From Adlercreutzia agrestimuris (GTDB lineage: Bacteria; Actinomycetota; Coriobacteriia; Coriobacteriales; Eggerthellaceae): a DNA stretch of 64,000 nt. Below are positions 33,827 to 41,979 of the stretch, piece by piece. Location of the stretch: assembly GCF_943193125.1 (NCBI RefSeq), contig NZ_CALPCX010000002.1, positions 62,001-126,000 on the forward strand, read 5' to 3'. How positions within the stretch are numbered: the first letter of the stretch is position 1; every line of letters starts with the position of its first letter. The notes under the pieces are model-generated. The model saw nothing but the letters and a program-made list of their open reading frames with translations, did not search any database and had not been told where the DNA came from. The position numbers and the translations under genes were made by a program.

Positions 33827-35725
33827 ATGAAAGATCAACAGCGTATCCTCGACATGGTCACAACGCCAGCCGATCTTAAGGTGCTTACCGATGAAGAGCT
33901 CGGAATTCTGGCGCAGGAAATTCGCGAAGAAATAATCACCGTCACCTCTGAAACAGGAGGGCACGTTGCTTCTTCGCTGGGCGCTGTTGAAATCATTTTG
34001 GCGGTGCATTCACTCATTGATTCTCCCAAGGATAAACTCGTTTTTGACGTGGGACATCAGTCATATGCACACAAGTTAATTACGGGACGTCTTGATGAAT
34101 TCGCAACGTTGCGCACCTACGGTGGCTTATCGGGCTTCCCTAAGCCAGAAGAAAGTCCTTATGATGTGCATCCTTCTGGTCATGCCTCCGATTCGCTTTC
34201 CATTGCAATGGGTCTTGCCGAGGCACGCGATATTCGTCACGGGGATGAAAAGATTGTTGCAGTTATTGGAGATGCCGCCCTTGCAGGCGGTATGGCATTT
34301 GAGGCGCTGAATCAAATTGGACAATCTCAGACGCCGATGGTGATCATTCTCAACGATAACGAGATGTCCATATCGCGCAACGTCGGTGCCCTCATGAAGC
34401 ACCTGGGGTACATGCGTGCATCAGCGCAATATCGCTGTGCGCGTGATACCTTCCAGGAGCGACTGGAAAGCTCAGGGCCCTTTGGCAATGCGCTTGCCAA
34501 TTTCGGCCGCAATATGAAAGACTCGTTTAAGCATATGGCCATTCCGCACACCATGCTCTTTGAGCAGCTTGGAATTATGTGCACGGCTCCCATTGATGGT
34601 CATGATATTGGTTTGTTAAAAGAAACACTTTCGGTTGTTTTAGATGCCGGCGTTCCAGCGCTTGTGCATGTAGTTACTCGTAAAGGTGCAGGTTATGCGC
34701 CTGCAGTAGCTAATCCAGAGAAGTTTCATGGTATTGGGCCTTTCGATATTGATTCGGGCCAAGCAAAGAAGAAGCCCTCAGGAGCTCCTACCTATACAAG
34801 CGTATTTGGCAAAGCTTTAGTAGACGAAGCGGCAAAGGATTCACGTATTGTTGCTTTGACTGCAGCCATGAAAGGTGGCACAGGGCTCGATCAATTTGCG
34901 CAAGCCTATCCTGAGCGGTTTATTGACGTGGGCATTGCCGAAGAGCACGGTGTAGCCTCAGCAGCCGGCTTGGCGCTTGGGGGAATGAAGCCAGTTGTAG
35001 CCATCTATTCCACGTTCTTGCAGCGAGCCATTGACCAGATGATCATCAATTGCGCCCTCCCTGATTTGGATGTGGTGTTTGCAATTGACCGCGCCGGAGT
35101 GGTGGGCGAAGATGGTCCAACGCATCATGGTATGTTTGATTTGGTATACACCCGCATGGTGCCGCATATGCGCGTGCTCACTCCTTCAAACGAAGAAGAG
35201 CTCGTAAACGCGCTCCATACGGCGCTTCATAAGGGTGGCCCATTCGCCATTCGTTATCCGCGTGGCGAAGCTGAAGGTGTGCCAGTTCCTGAAGAGCCTG
35301 TTGTTCTAGAAGAGGGCGTATCTCGATTAGTGCGAGAGGGCAAAGATGTGGCAATTCTTGCGTTTGGCCGCATGGTTTCAAAGGCCGAAGACGCAGCGGA
35401 AATTCTGTCTTTGCATGGTATTGAAGCGCGTGTGGTGGATATGCGCTGGGTAAAGCCTCTTGATATTGATGCTATTAAAGCGGCTGCACAACTTGATCTG
35501 GTGGTGACAGTTGAAGGTGGCGTTGTTGATGGTGGCGCAGGAGAGGGCGTGCTTGGCGAAATGGCTCAAGCGGGCGTTATGGCGCCCACGCTGGTGCTTG
35601 GTATTGACGATACTTTTGTACAGCAGGGTGCTCCAGCGAAACTCTTAGACGAGCTTGAACTTGATGGTAAGAGCATCGCCAAGGCAATACAGAACCGCCT
35701 CAAAGAGATTCGCAGCGCAAAGTAG
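33827..35725 (+). CDS. dxs: 1-deoxy-D-xylulose-5-phosphate synthase
   Basis: Thiamine-diphosphate enzyme of the MEP isoprenoid pathway. GGHVASSLGAVEIILAVH, FDVGHQSYAHKLITG, the ThDP motif GDAALAGGMAFEALN, and the transketolase-like domain with DVGIAEEHGVASAAGLAL and DRAGVVGEDGPTHHG are complete. 632 residues. It follows xseB by one base; the dxs-xseB-nusB linkage is common in actinobacteria and Firmicutes. Confidence 0.97.
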   Translation: MKDQQRILDMVTTPADLKVLTDEELGILAQEIREEIITVTSETGGHVASSLGAVEIILAVHSLIDSPKDKLVFDVGHQSYAHKLITGRLDEFATLRTYGGLSGFPKPEESPYDVHPSGHASDSLSIAMGLAEARDIRHGDEKIVAVIGDAALAGGMAFEALNQIGQSQTPMVIILNDNEMSISRNVGALMKHLGYMRASAQYRCARDTFQERLESSGPFGNALANFGRNMKDSFKHMAIPHTMLFEQLGIMCTAPIDGHDIGLLKETLSVVLDAGVPALVHVVTRKGAGYAPAVANPEKFHGIGPFDIDSGQAKKKPSGAPTYTSVFGKALVDEAAKDSRIVALTAAMKGGTGLDQFAQAYPERFIDVGIAEEHGVASAAGLALGGMKPVVAIYSTFLQRAIDQMIINCALPDLDVVFAIDRAGVVGEDGPTHHGMFDLVYTRMVPHMRVLTPSNEEELVNALHTALHKGGPFAIRYPRGEAEGVPVPEEPVVLEEGVSRLVREGKDVAILAFGRMVSKAEDAAEILSLHGIEARVVDMRWVKPLDIDAIKAAAQLDLVVTVEGGVVDGGAGEGVLGEMAQAGVMAPTLVLGIDDTFVQQGAPAKLLDELELDGKSIAKAIQNRLKEIRSAK

Positions 35726-35738
35726 AAGCCGAGATGAG

Positions 35739-36248
35739 CTAATTAACCGGGCGCTCCATGATGTAGTCGTCCATGATAAACCCTTCGCCAATATCAGTTT
35801 CAACGGCGTCAATTACCTCAAACCCTGTTCCTTTGTATGCGCGAACTCCCAGTTCATTGTGCTTGTTGACCGTAAGATACATGGCACTGAGACCACGCGT
35901 GTGACACAGCTTGTTGTAAAAGTTGACAGTTGCGCGTGCATATCCTTTGCCACGTGCATCTGAACGAAGGTAGATTTTTGAGATGAAGAAGCGATTTGTC
36001 TCTGGTTCTTCATGTCCTCCGGTATATCCAACACGGTTGCCGGCATCGTCAATCAAAAACCAGTATTCGTAGGCGTTTTCGCTCATATCGCGAACAAAGG
36101 CTTCAAGGCTCTGAAAATTCTCGATCATGTAATTGGTTTGTGCTTCGCCAATGATTGCCGGCCAATACTCATGCCAAATCTCATATGCCATCGTGGCAAG
36201 GTCTTCAATTTCATCTGGTCGGGTAACCGGCTCAAAACTTACAGACAT
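35739..36248 (-). CDS. GNAT family N-acetyltransferase
   Basis: 169-residue acetyltransferase. The acetyl-CoA loop is SDARGKGYARATVNF (R/QxxGxG/A form), preceded by FFISKIYL and followed by LTVNKHNELGVRAYKGTGF, all typical of GNAT. On the minus strand AGAAGGGG at 36254-36261 sets the start at 36248. Substrate unknown. It converges with dxs across only 13 bp. Confidence 0.87.
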   Translation of the reverse strand: MSVSFEPVTRPDEIEDLATMAYEIWHEYWPAIIGEAQTNYMIENFQSLEAFVRDMSENAYEYWFLIDDAGNRVGYTGGHEEPETNRFFISKIYLRSDARGKGYARATVNFYNKLCHTRGLSAMYLTVNKHNELGVRAYKGTGFEVIDAVETDIGEGFIMDDYIMERPVN

Positions 36249-36414
36249 GGATACCCCTTCTCTCAAAAATTTATAACTAATATAATCATCTATTCTATCA
36301 CCATTGATACTTCTGCTACGGAGAGCACAAAGATCAGTTGTGTTTTTATGTCATGCGTATTTGCGCTATGATGAAATCATCGGCTCATTGGCTATCTTGA
36401 GAGTGGGGAAGGGC

Positions 36415-37629
36415 ATGTTGGACTTAGAAGACACATACGAGTCAGACTGTTTGGTGTCTGCGCAGGATACCACTTGTGATCTTGATGTTGAGCGGGCGGT
36501 ATTTGTGTGTGTTGATGAGTTGGTTGATGACGGAGATGTCCCTGCCGCTGCTTCTAAGCTTGCCGATTTGCGTAATGCGCTTCATGCCGATGTGGCTCGG
36601 GTAACTACGCTTTCTGATGGGACGGCACGTTTTGTCTGTGAATGGCTTGCCCCGTCAGATGTGTTGAATGGTATAGCGGACGAAAGTCTTGGCGGTGAAC
36701 CCCTGGCCACGCTTGAGTCGCGTTTTGATGATCCGGCGTGCAAGCTTTATAAAGGGGCGCAAGCACTTGTTGCGGATATGGGTTTGAAAGCGCATGGTAT
36801 AACAGCTGAACTGCCAGCAGAGCATTCTGATTTTGAACGAGCTTTAGAGCGTGAGATTGAAAGCAGAATGCGCGAAGCACTTGAGTCTGAAGAATTCGTC
36901 ATCCATTTACAACCGAAGCTTGATCTTCGCAAAGATGAAATCGTGGGAGCTGAAGCGCTCGTACGCTGGTTTGATCCACGCGTGGGTATGAGGCTGCCGA
37001 ATGCATTTGTACCTCTTTTTGAGAAGAATGGCTTCATTGTTGATTTGGATCTCTTTGTATTCGAGCAGGTTTGCGCGTTGCTGCATTCGTGGTCAGTTGC
37101 GGGCGTGAATCCCGTGGTGCTTTCAGTGAATTTGTCGCGTCAGCATTTGCTTGACCCAAACTTTCCGGAGCCCTTTAATGAAATACGAGACCTCTATGGT
37201 GTTTCGTCTTTTTATATCGAATTTGAGTTGTCAGAAACACTCGCATTTGAAAATCCCATTGCTTTTATTGATCTCATAGATCGCATTCACCGTGCAGGGT
37301 ATGCCTGTTCAATAGATCATTTTGGGGGCGGGCATTCGTCAATTAATATGTTAAAAGACCTTGAGGTTGATGTACTGAAGTTGGACAAGACATTCTTTGG
37401 CGGATCATATGTCGAGACAGGTCGTGAAGCTGATGTGGTTTCAACTGTCATTGACCTTGCGCGTCGGTTAAATATGAGAACTGTTGCTGAAGGTGTAGAA
37501 ACACCAGGTCAACGCAAGTTCTTGGAAGAAGTTGGATGCGATACAATCCAAGGATTTTTGGTTTCTGCGCCCGTACCAGTGCCTGAGTTTGAGCGCATGC
37601 TTTTCGGAACTGAACTAACGCAAAGGTAA
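36415..37629 (+). CDS. EAL-domain protein with a degenerate catalytic motif
   Basis: The 404-residue protein has an unrecognised N-terminal domain (1-150, acidic) and an EAL domain (about 160-400). EAL itself is intact (GAEALVRW), and VNLSRQ, the Glu in FELSET, the Lys in VLKLDKTFF and AEGVETPGQ are present. However, the usual DDFGTGYSS reads DHFGGGHSS: the second metal-binding Asp is His and the loop 6 Thr/Tyr are changed. Hydrolysis of cyclic di-GMP is therefore doubtful; it may be a receptor. The ATG at 36415 has GGGGAAGGG close upstream. TATGAT at 36367-36372 is a possible -10. No GGDEF domain is seen. Confidence 0.8.
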   Translation: MLDLEDTYESDCLVSAQDTTCDLDVERAVFVCVDELVDDGDVPAAASKLADLRNALHADVARVTTLSDGTARFVCEWLAPSDVLNGIADESLGGEPLATLESRFDDPACKLYKGAQALVADMGLKAHGITAELPAEHSDFERALEREIESRMREALESEEFVIHLQPKLDLRKDEIVGAEALVRWFDPRVGMRLPNAFVPLFEKNGFIVDLDLFVFEQVCALLHSWSVAGVNPVVLSVNLSRQHLLDPNFPEPFNEIRDLYGVSSFYIEFELSETLAFENPIAFIDLIDRIHRAGYACSIDHFGGGHSSINMLKDLEVDVLKLDKTFFGGSYVETGREADVVSTVIDLARRLNMRTVAEGVETPGQRKFLEEVGCDTIQGFLVSAPVPVPEFERMLFGTELTQR

Positions 37630-37742
37630 GCTTGCGCACCATCAGCAAGCGCACGTTTAGAGTGCTCTCAGGAGTTCTTTCTCAAAGCAAATAACTCACT
37701 TTATTTCGGACAAGTAAAAACAAAACGTCATGGATGTTAAAA

Positions 37743-37769
37743 GTCGTTTTACATCGCGTTAATAACGAC
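37743..37769 (+). promoter_or_regulatory. Inverted repeat upstream of amt
   Basis: GTCGTT (37743-37748) and AACGAC (37764-37769) around an AT-rich core containing TTACATCGCGTTAAT. It may be a nitrogen-regulator site, but I could not match GlnR or AmtR confidently. The rest of the 248-bp gap has no gene. Confidence 0.3.
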
Positions 37770-37877
37770 ACCCTTTTCTCGTTGCCGTTTTCACGCGTGG
37801 CATGATGATGCTGTACTCATTCATGAAGAGGCGTCAAAACGCTTCTTCAAAAGAAGCCTGCGAGGAAAGGAAGCATC

Positions 37878-39149
37878 ATGTATGACTCTGGTTCAACAGC
37901 GTTCATGTTGGTATGCACTATGCTTGTGTTACTTATGACGCCCGGTTTAGCGTTTTTCTATGGCGGCTTAACTCGCAGAAAGAATGTCCTTAACACCATG
38001 ATTATGGTGTTTGTGGTTATAGGTGTGGTTGGGGTGTCTTGGGTTGTTGCAGGTTGGTCTTTTGCTTATGGCGGCGATGGAACCCTTGCGTTTTTTGGAG
38101 GGTTTGACCAAATCGGATGTATGAACGTAATGAGAGACTTGCTTACCGAGACTGAAGCAGCTGATGGTGCGGTTTATCCATCAATCATCAATATCGCATT
38201 TCAGATGGCATTTGCCATGATAACCACGGCAATTATTACCGGCGCGGTAGCTGGGCGTATGAAGTTTGGTGCAATGGTTGCCTTTATGGTCCCTTGGGTA
38301 TTGGTTGTGTATGCTCCGCTGGCACATATGGTTTGGGGAGGCGAAGGCAGTCTTATTGGTGAGATGATCGGTGCGCTTGATTTTGCAGGCGGCGATGTTG
38401 TCCATATTTCCTCCGGCCTGACTGGTCTTATCTTGTGCATCATGATGGGCAGACGCAAGGGGTTTGGCATGATGAGTTACCGACCTCACAATGTTCCATT
38501 TGTGGCTCTTGGTGCAACTTTGCTTTGGTTTGGGTGGTTTGGGTTTAATGCTGGTTCAGAGTTTGCTGCGGATGGTATAGCGGCTTTGGCGCTGCTCAAT
38601 ACGGTGGTTGCGTCTGCTTCCGGGCTCTTGTGTTGGATGCTTGTGGAGCGAATTGTGGCAGGTAAGGCCACGCTTGTGGGTGCTGCAACGGGCTTGGTTG
38701 CGGGTTTGGTCGCCATCACGCCTGCTGCGGGCTTTGTTGAGCCATGGTCTGCAATAGCTATGGGCTTTTTGGTGACGCCATGCTGCTATTTCGCCATTTC
38801 CTTTTGCAAGAGGAAGTTTGGCTACGATGACGCCCTAGATGCATTTGGCTGCCATACGGTGGGTGGTATTGTTGGAGGTATCTTGACCGGAGTGTTTTGT
38901 GTGCCTGAGCTGTCTTGGACAGATTTTGGCGGCTTGCTTTACACGGGCGATTTTTCGCTTCTGGGAAGCCAGATTGCAGGCATCGTGGTCACCATCGCTT
39001 TTGTGATAATTCTAGATGTTGTTATTGGTTTGATTGTTACCGCATGTTTTAAGGGTAGCTTGCGCGTGAGTGATGCCGATGAGGCGCAAGGTCTTGATGT
39101 GGCAACTCATGGAGAGAGTGCCTATCCGGCATTTGTGGGGCTTGACTAG
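37878..39149 (+). CDS. amt: Ammonium transporter
   Basis: Eleven-helix Amt/MEP/Rh channel of 423 residues. FFYGGLTRRKNVLNTMIM and DFAGGDVVHISSGLTGLI (first pore His), then DALDAFGCHTVGGIVGG (second pore His), are family signatures. GAGGAAAGGAAG upstream gives a strong ribosome site. The PII gene glnK follows, as usual. Confidence 0.97.
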   Translation: MYDSGSTAFMLVCTMLVLLMTPGLAFFYGGLTRRKNVLNTMIMVFVVIGVVGVSWVVAGWSFAYGGDGTLAFFGGFDQIGCMNVMRDLLTETEAADGAVYPSIINIAFQMAFAMITTAIITGAVAGRMKFGAMVAFMVPWVLVVYAPLAHMVWGGEGSLIGEMIGALDFAGGDVVHISSGLTGLILCIMMGRRKGFGMMSYRPHNVPFVALGATLLWFGWFGFNAGSEFAADGIAALALLNTVVASASGLLCWMLVERIVAGKATLVGAATGLVAGLVAITPAAGFVEPWSAIAMGFLVTPCCYFAISFCKRKFGYDDALDAFGCHTVGGIVGGILTGVFCVPELSWTDFGGLLYTGDFSLLGSQIAGIVVTIAFVIILDVVIGLIVTACFKGSLRVSDADEAQGLDVATHGESAYPAFVGLD

Positions 39150-39230
39150 TGGGTTTGATTACAAAACACGCTGCGTATACCTGTCATTTTTTGCAATACA
39201 TTCCAGGAGCTTTCGCTGAAAGGAAACAAT

Positions 39231-39569
39231 ATGAAACGAGTTACTGCTATAGTGCGACCCGAGAAAATGGAGCCCATCAAAGAGGTCTTGTTTGCTCATG
39301 ATGTCTCTGGCATGACAATCTCTCAGGTGCAGGGGTGCGGAAATCAACACGGTTGGAAAGAATACTACCGCGGAACCGAGGTACTTTTAAACATGATTCC
39401 CAAGGTGAAGTTCGAGCTGGTCGTAGAAGATGATCGTGCTGATGAGATTGCTGCTCTCATTGCTGATACTGCTCGCACGGGCGAAGTAGGAGATGGAAAA
39501 ATCTTTATTGCTCCAGTAGAACAGGTTATTCGTATTCGTACGGGTGAAACGGGCGAATCTGCTGTATGA
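39231..39569 (+). CDS. glnK: Nitrogen regulatory protein PII
   Basis: 112-residue PII protein: MKRVTAIVRPEKMEPIKEVL, GMTISQVQGCGNQ, the T-loop with GWKEYYRGTE (a Tyr at the site modified by uridylylation or adenylylation is present), PKVKFELVVED, and GDGKIFIAPVEQVIRIRTGE. It binds and gates Amt when nitrogen is plentiful. 81 bp after amt, with AAAGGAAAC before the ATG. Confidence 0.97.
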   Translation: MKRVTAIVRPEKMEPIKEVLFAHDVSGMTISQVQGCGNQHGWKEYYRGTEVLLNMIPKVKFELVVEDDRADEIAALIADTARTGEVGDGKIFIAPVEQVIRIRTGETGESAV

Positions 39570-39688
39570 GAGCTGCTTCTTAACACTGTGGGAAACCTCA
39601 ATAATGCAAAGCAATTTTTCCTCATATTTCTTGTGCTCAGTGTATAAATTTGTGAATGTTCACCGAGCTTCTGTGTTAAACTACGAAG

Positions 39689-39841
39689 GCTTATAGGAAA
39701 GTCTTATAAGCAAGGTAATTTTATTGGCCCCCGAGACATGTTTGTTGCACGTACGCATAAGCTCGCGCTTCTGCAAGCGAACATGGTAATAGTCGCAAGC
39801 AACCATGAGATGGGGTCCCCGAGTTTTGAAAGGGGTCCGTT
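39689..39841 (+). promoter_or_regulatory. Structured leader of rpsA
   Basis: GCTTATA (39689-39695) pairs with TATAAGC (39705-39711). CATGTT (39737-39742) can pair with AACATG (39780-39785), but the overlapping CATGGT (39782-39787) can instead pair with ACCATG (39802-39807), so the two hairpins exclude each other. CCCC at 39817-39820 can mask the ribosome site AAAGGGG (39829-39835). The start codon is TTG. Compatible with translational autocontrol by S1, as known for E. coli rpsA, but not proven. Confidence 0.5.
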
Positions 39842-41125
39842 TTGACCGACATCAAAAACACGTCCGTTATTGATTTTGAGGACATTTCAGATGATGAGAT
39901 GAATCAGATGATTGACGGCACGCTGACCGAGTTTGACGAGGGTGATCTGGTAGATGGTACCGTCGTCAAGATCGAGCACGATGAGGTGCTTGTTGACATT
40001 GGATTCAAGAGCGAAGGTGTTATTCCTGCTCGCGAACTTTCCATCCGCAAAGATGCAGATCCGTCTGATATCGTAAGCTTGGGCGATGCTATTGAGGCAC
40101 TCGTTTTGACCAAGGAAGACAAAGACGGTCGTCTTATCCTCTCTAAGAAACGTGCTGAGTACGAGCGTGCTTGGATTAGCGTTGAAGAGAAGTTCAAGGC
40201 TGGCGAGATTGTTACCGGTGAGGTTATCGAAGTTGTTAAGGGCGGCTTGATTCTTGATATCGGTCTGCGCGGCTTCTTGCCTGCTTCGCTTGTTGACCTT
40301 CGCCGCGTGAAGGATCTTGACATGTACCTCGGCACTGAGATTGAGGCTCGTGTTATTGAGATGGATCGCAACCGCAACAACGTTGTTCTTTCTCGTCGCG
40401 TTTTGCTTGAGGAAGGCCGCAAGAATGAGCGTGCTGAGATCCTCGCTAAGCTCACGAAGGGCATGCGCCTGAAGGGTGTTGTTTCTTCAATCGTTGACTT
40501 CGGTGCATTTGTTGACCTTGGCGGCATTGACGGTCTGGTACACATCTCTGAGCTGTCTTGGAACCACGTAAATCACCCGTCTGAGGTTGTTAAGGTTGGC
40601 GACGAGGTTGAGGTTGAGGTACTTGATGTTGACCTGAACCGCGAGCGCATTTCTTTGGGTCTCAAGCAGACCACCGAAGATCCGTGGGTAAAGCTTGTTG
40701 AGAGCTACCCGGTAGGCTCAATTGCAGACGGTAAGGTTACCAAGATCGTTCCGTTTGGTGCATTTATTGAGCTTGGTGACTCAATTGAGGGTCTAGTACA
40801 CATCTCAGAGATGGCACTGCGTCACATTGACACGCCGGCTCAGGTTGTAAAGCCGGGCGACGATGTTAAGGTTAAGGTCATGGAGATCAACCCTGAGCGC
40901 CGTCGCATCTCTCTGTCAATGAAGGCTGCAGCTGCTGATTTGGGCTTCGAGATTGAGATTGATGACTCAATCGTTCCTGAGGAGAAGGCTTCTAAGAAGA
41001 AGGCTGACAAGAAGGAAGAAGAAGCTGCTGAAGTAGTTGCTGACGATGTTGTTGAGGCTGCTGCTGAAGATGCAGTTGAGGAAGTTGTTGAAGAGGCTGC
41101 CGCTGAGGTTGCTGACGCAGAATAA
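39842..41125 (+). CDS. rpsA: Ribosomal protein S1
   Basis: RNA-binding ribosomal protein with four S1 repeats at about residues 34-103, 119-185, 206-274 and 291-360; the last two carry VDFGAFVDLGGIDGLVHISE and VPFGAFIELGDSIEGLVHIS. The C-terminal 55 residues are Lys/Glu then Ala/Glu/Val-rich. 427 residues and four repeats are normal for actinobacteria (E. coli has six). It uses TTG as start, with AAAGGGG seven bases upstream. A strong terminator follows. Confidence 0.96.
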   Translation: MTDIKNTSVIDFEDISDDEMNQMIDGTLTEFDEGDLVDGTVVKIEHDEVLVDIGFKSEGVIPARELSIRKDADPSDIVSLGDAIEALVLTKEDKDGRLILSKKRAEYERAWISVEEKFKAGEIVTGEVIEVVKGGLILDIGLRGFLPASLVDLRRVKDLDMYLGTEIEARVIEMDRNRNNVVLSRRVLLEEGRKNERAEILAKLTKGMRLKGVVSSIVDFGAFVDLGGIDGLVHISELSWNHVNHPSEVVKVGDEVEVEVLDVDLNRERISLGLKQTTEDPWVKLVESYPVGSIADGKVTKIVPFGAFIELGDSIEGLVHISEMALRHIDTPAQVVKPGDDVKVKVMEINPERRRISLSMKAAAADLGFEIEIDDSIVPEEKASKKKADKKEEEAAEVVADDVVEAAAEDAVEEVVEEAAAEVADAE

Positions 41126-41151
41126 CTTTTCTTGCAACAAAGTATTTTGTG

Positions 41152-41180
41152 CGGGTCACCTTCGGGTGACCCGTTTTTTT
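41152..41180 (+). terminator. Terminator after rpsA
   Basis: CGGGTCACC-TTCG-GGTGACCCG followed by seven T: a textbook intrinsic terminator with a stable UUCG loop. Confidence 0.96.
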
Positions 41181-41248
41181 GCCCTATAACTCATAAGGGA
41201 CCCGAGATTTAGACCATCCAGAGTCCCACAGTATTATTTAGGGTTATA

Positions 41249-41355
41249 GGACAAAAAACGTGTCTGAAAAATGGGTGTTGATGCAGGTCAGCACCCATTT
41301 TTAACCCCAATTTTCTCTTTTTTTGAAAAAATCCACTCGGACAAAAAACGTGTCT
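41249..41355 (+). repeat. 17-bp direct repeats flanking a hairpin, likely IS-derived
   Basis: GGACAAAAAACGTGTCT occurs at 41249-41265 and 41339-41355. Between them AAAAATGGGTG (41267-41277) pairs with CACCCATTTTT (41292-41302). The repeat itself has an imperfect dyad (GACA...TGTC). The copies lie just upstream of a truncated transposase frame and may be insertion-sequence ends. Confidence 0.6.
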
Positions 41356-41425
41356 AATCTTGAAAGTTTTTCCAGTTGAGCACATATAAAAGAGAGAAAT
41401 ATTCTCTCTTTTTAAGGTGTCTACG

Positions 41426-41608
41426 ATGAAGACCAAGATTTGTCCAATTTGCGGGTCTAAAATGAAAAGAAATGGTTTTAATAGCTCTGGTCGTCAACGC
41501 TGGAGATGCAAAGGTTGCAATAAGAGTGAAACCCACAAAAGAGACAACGCTACTGAGCGTTTTGAAGAGTTCTTAAAGCATCATTTTAAACAACCTTTTG
41601 TACTATAA
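41426..41608 (+). pseudogene. Truncated IS transposase N-terminus (IS1249/IS256-like zinc ribbon)
   Basis: 60 codons from the ATG encode a four-cysteine zinc ribbon (ICPICGSKM and RWRCKGCNKSE) of the kind found at the start of IS1249-family transposases, then ERFEEFLKHHF and a stop. The several hundred residues of the DDE catalytic part are missing, and no continuation is seen downstream. A relic rather than a working gene. The sequence after it (41609-41731) has no gene; GCTAACTC is repeated at 41612-41630. Confidence 0.7.
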
Positions 41609-41731
41609 CTTGCTAACTCGCTAACTCGCATGCGTGTAGGTGCAACCTAATAGTGTGCTGCAGCGTCAATGCTAAACTGAACAGGGATTATGTCGAAATC
41701 GGGCGAAATTTAGCGAACTTGCGCACCATTA

Positions 41732-41887
41732 TTGTTACAGAGCCGAACTAATATTTGGCGGTTTTTGGCGAAGTGTGGCAGGAAATGTTGCCGATTAGGC
41801 GGTTTTTGAAGGATGACCCACCTAATCGGCAGCTTTTCCAGCCATTTTGAGGCCCAATCCGCCTAATCGGACACATTTCCTGCCAAA
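41732..41887 (-). repeat. 156-bp dispersed intergenic repeat, copy 2 (inverted)
   Basis: Reverse complement of the element at 28417-28572, same length and the same ends (TTTGGCAGGAAA and CTGTAACAA read on the - strand). The stem-forming units CCGATTAGGCGG, CCGATTAGGTGG and CCGCCTAATCGG are cleaner in this copy, and changes in the outer pair are partly compensatory (GTGG/CCAC in copy 1, GCGG/CCGC here). Confidence 0.9.
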
Positions 41888-41915
41888 GTTTGGTGTTTTA
41901 TTGCAAATTTTATCA

Positions 41916-41951
41916 CGTGAGAACTCGGGCTTGCGAAGACCCGGGCTCACG
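41916..41951 (-). terminator. Hairpin after the acyltransferase gene
   Basis: CGTGAG (41916-41921) with CTCACG (41946-41951), extended inward by CGGG/CCCG. On the minus strand it follows the stop of the acyltransferase and is followed by TGATAAAATTT, a weak tail. Confidence 0.5.
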
Positions 41952-41979
41952 CGGAGATCCAGTCTCGCGCGCGAAGGAA

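Noticed and set aside
37798..37812. Sigma-54 type promoter before amt (TGGCATGATGATGC)
   Set aside because: The GG-to-GC distance is one base short, and actinobacteria generally lack sigma-54.
41209..41436. 75-residue frame on the - strand near the IS relic
   Set aside because: Made of the repeated GGACAAAAAACGTGTCT and the hairpin read backwards; no family resemblance.
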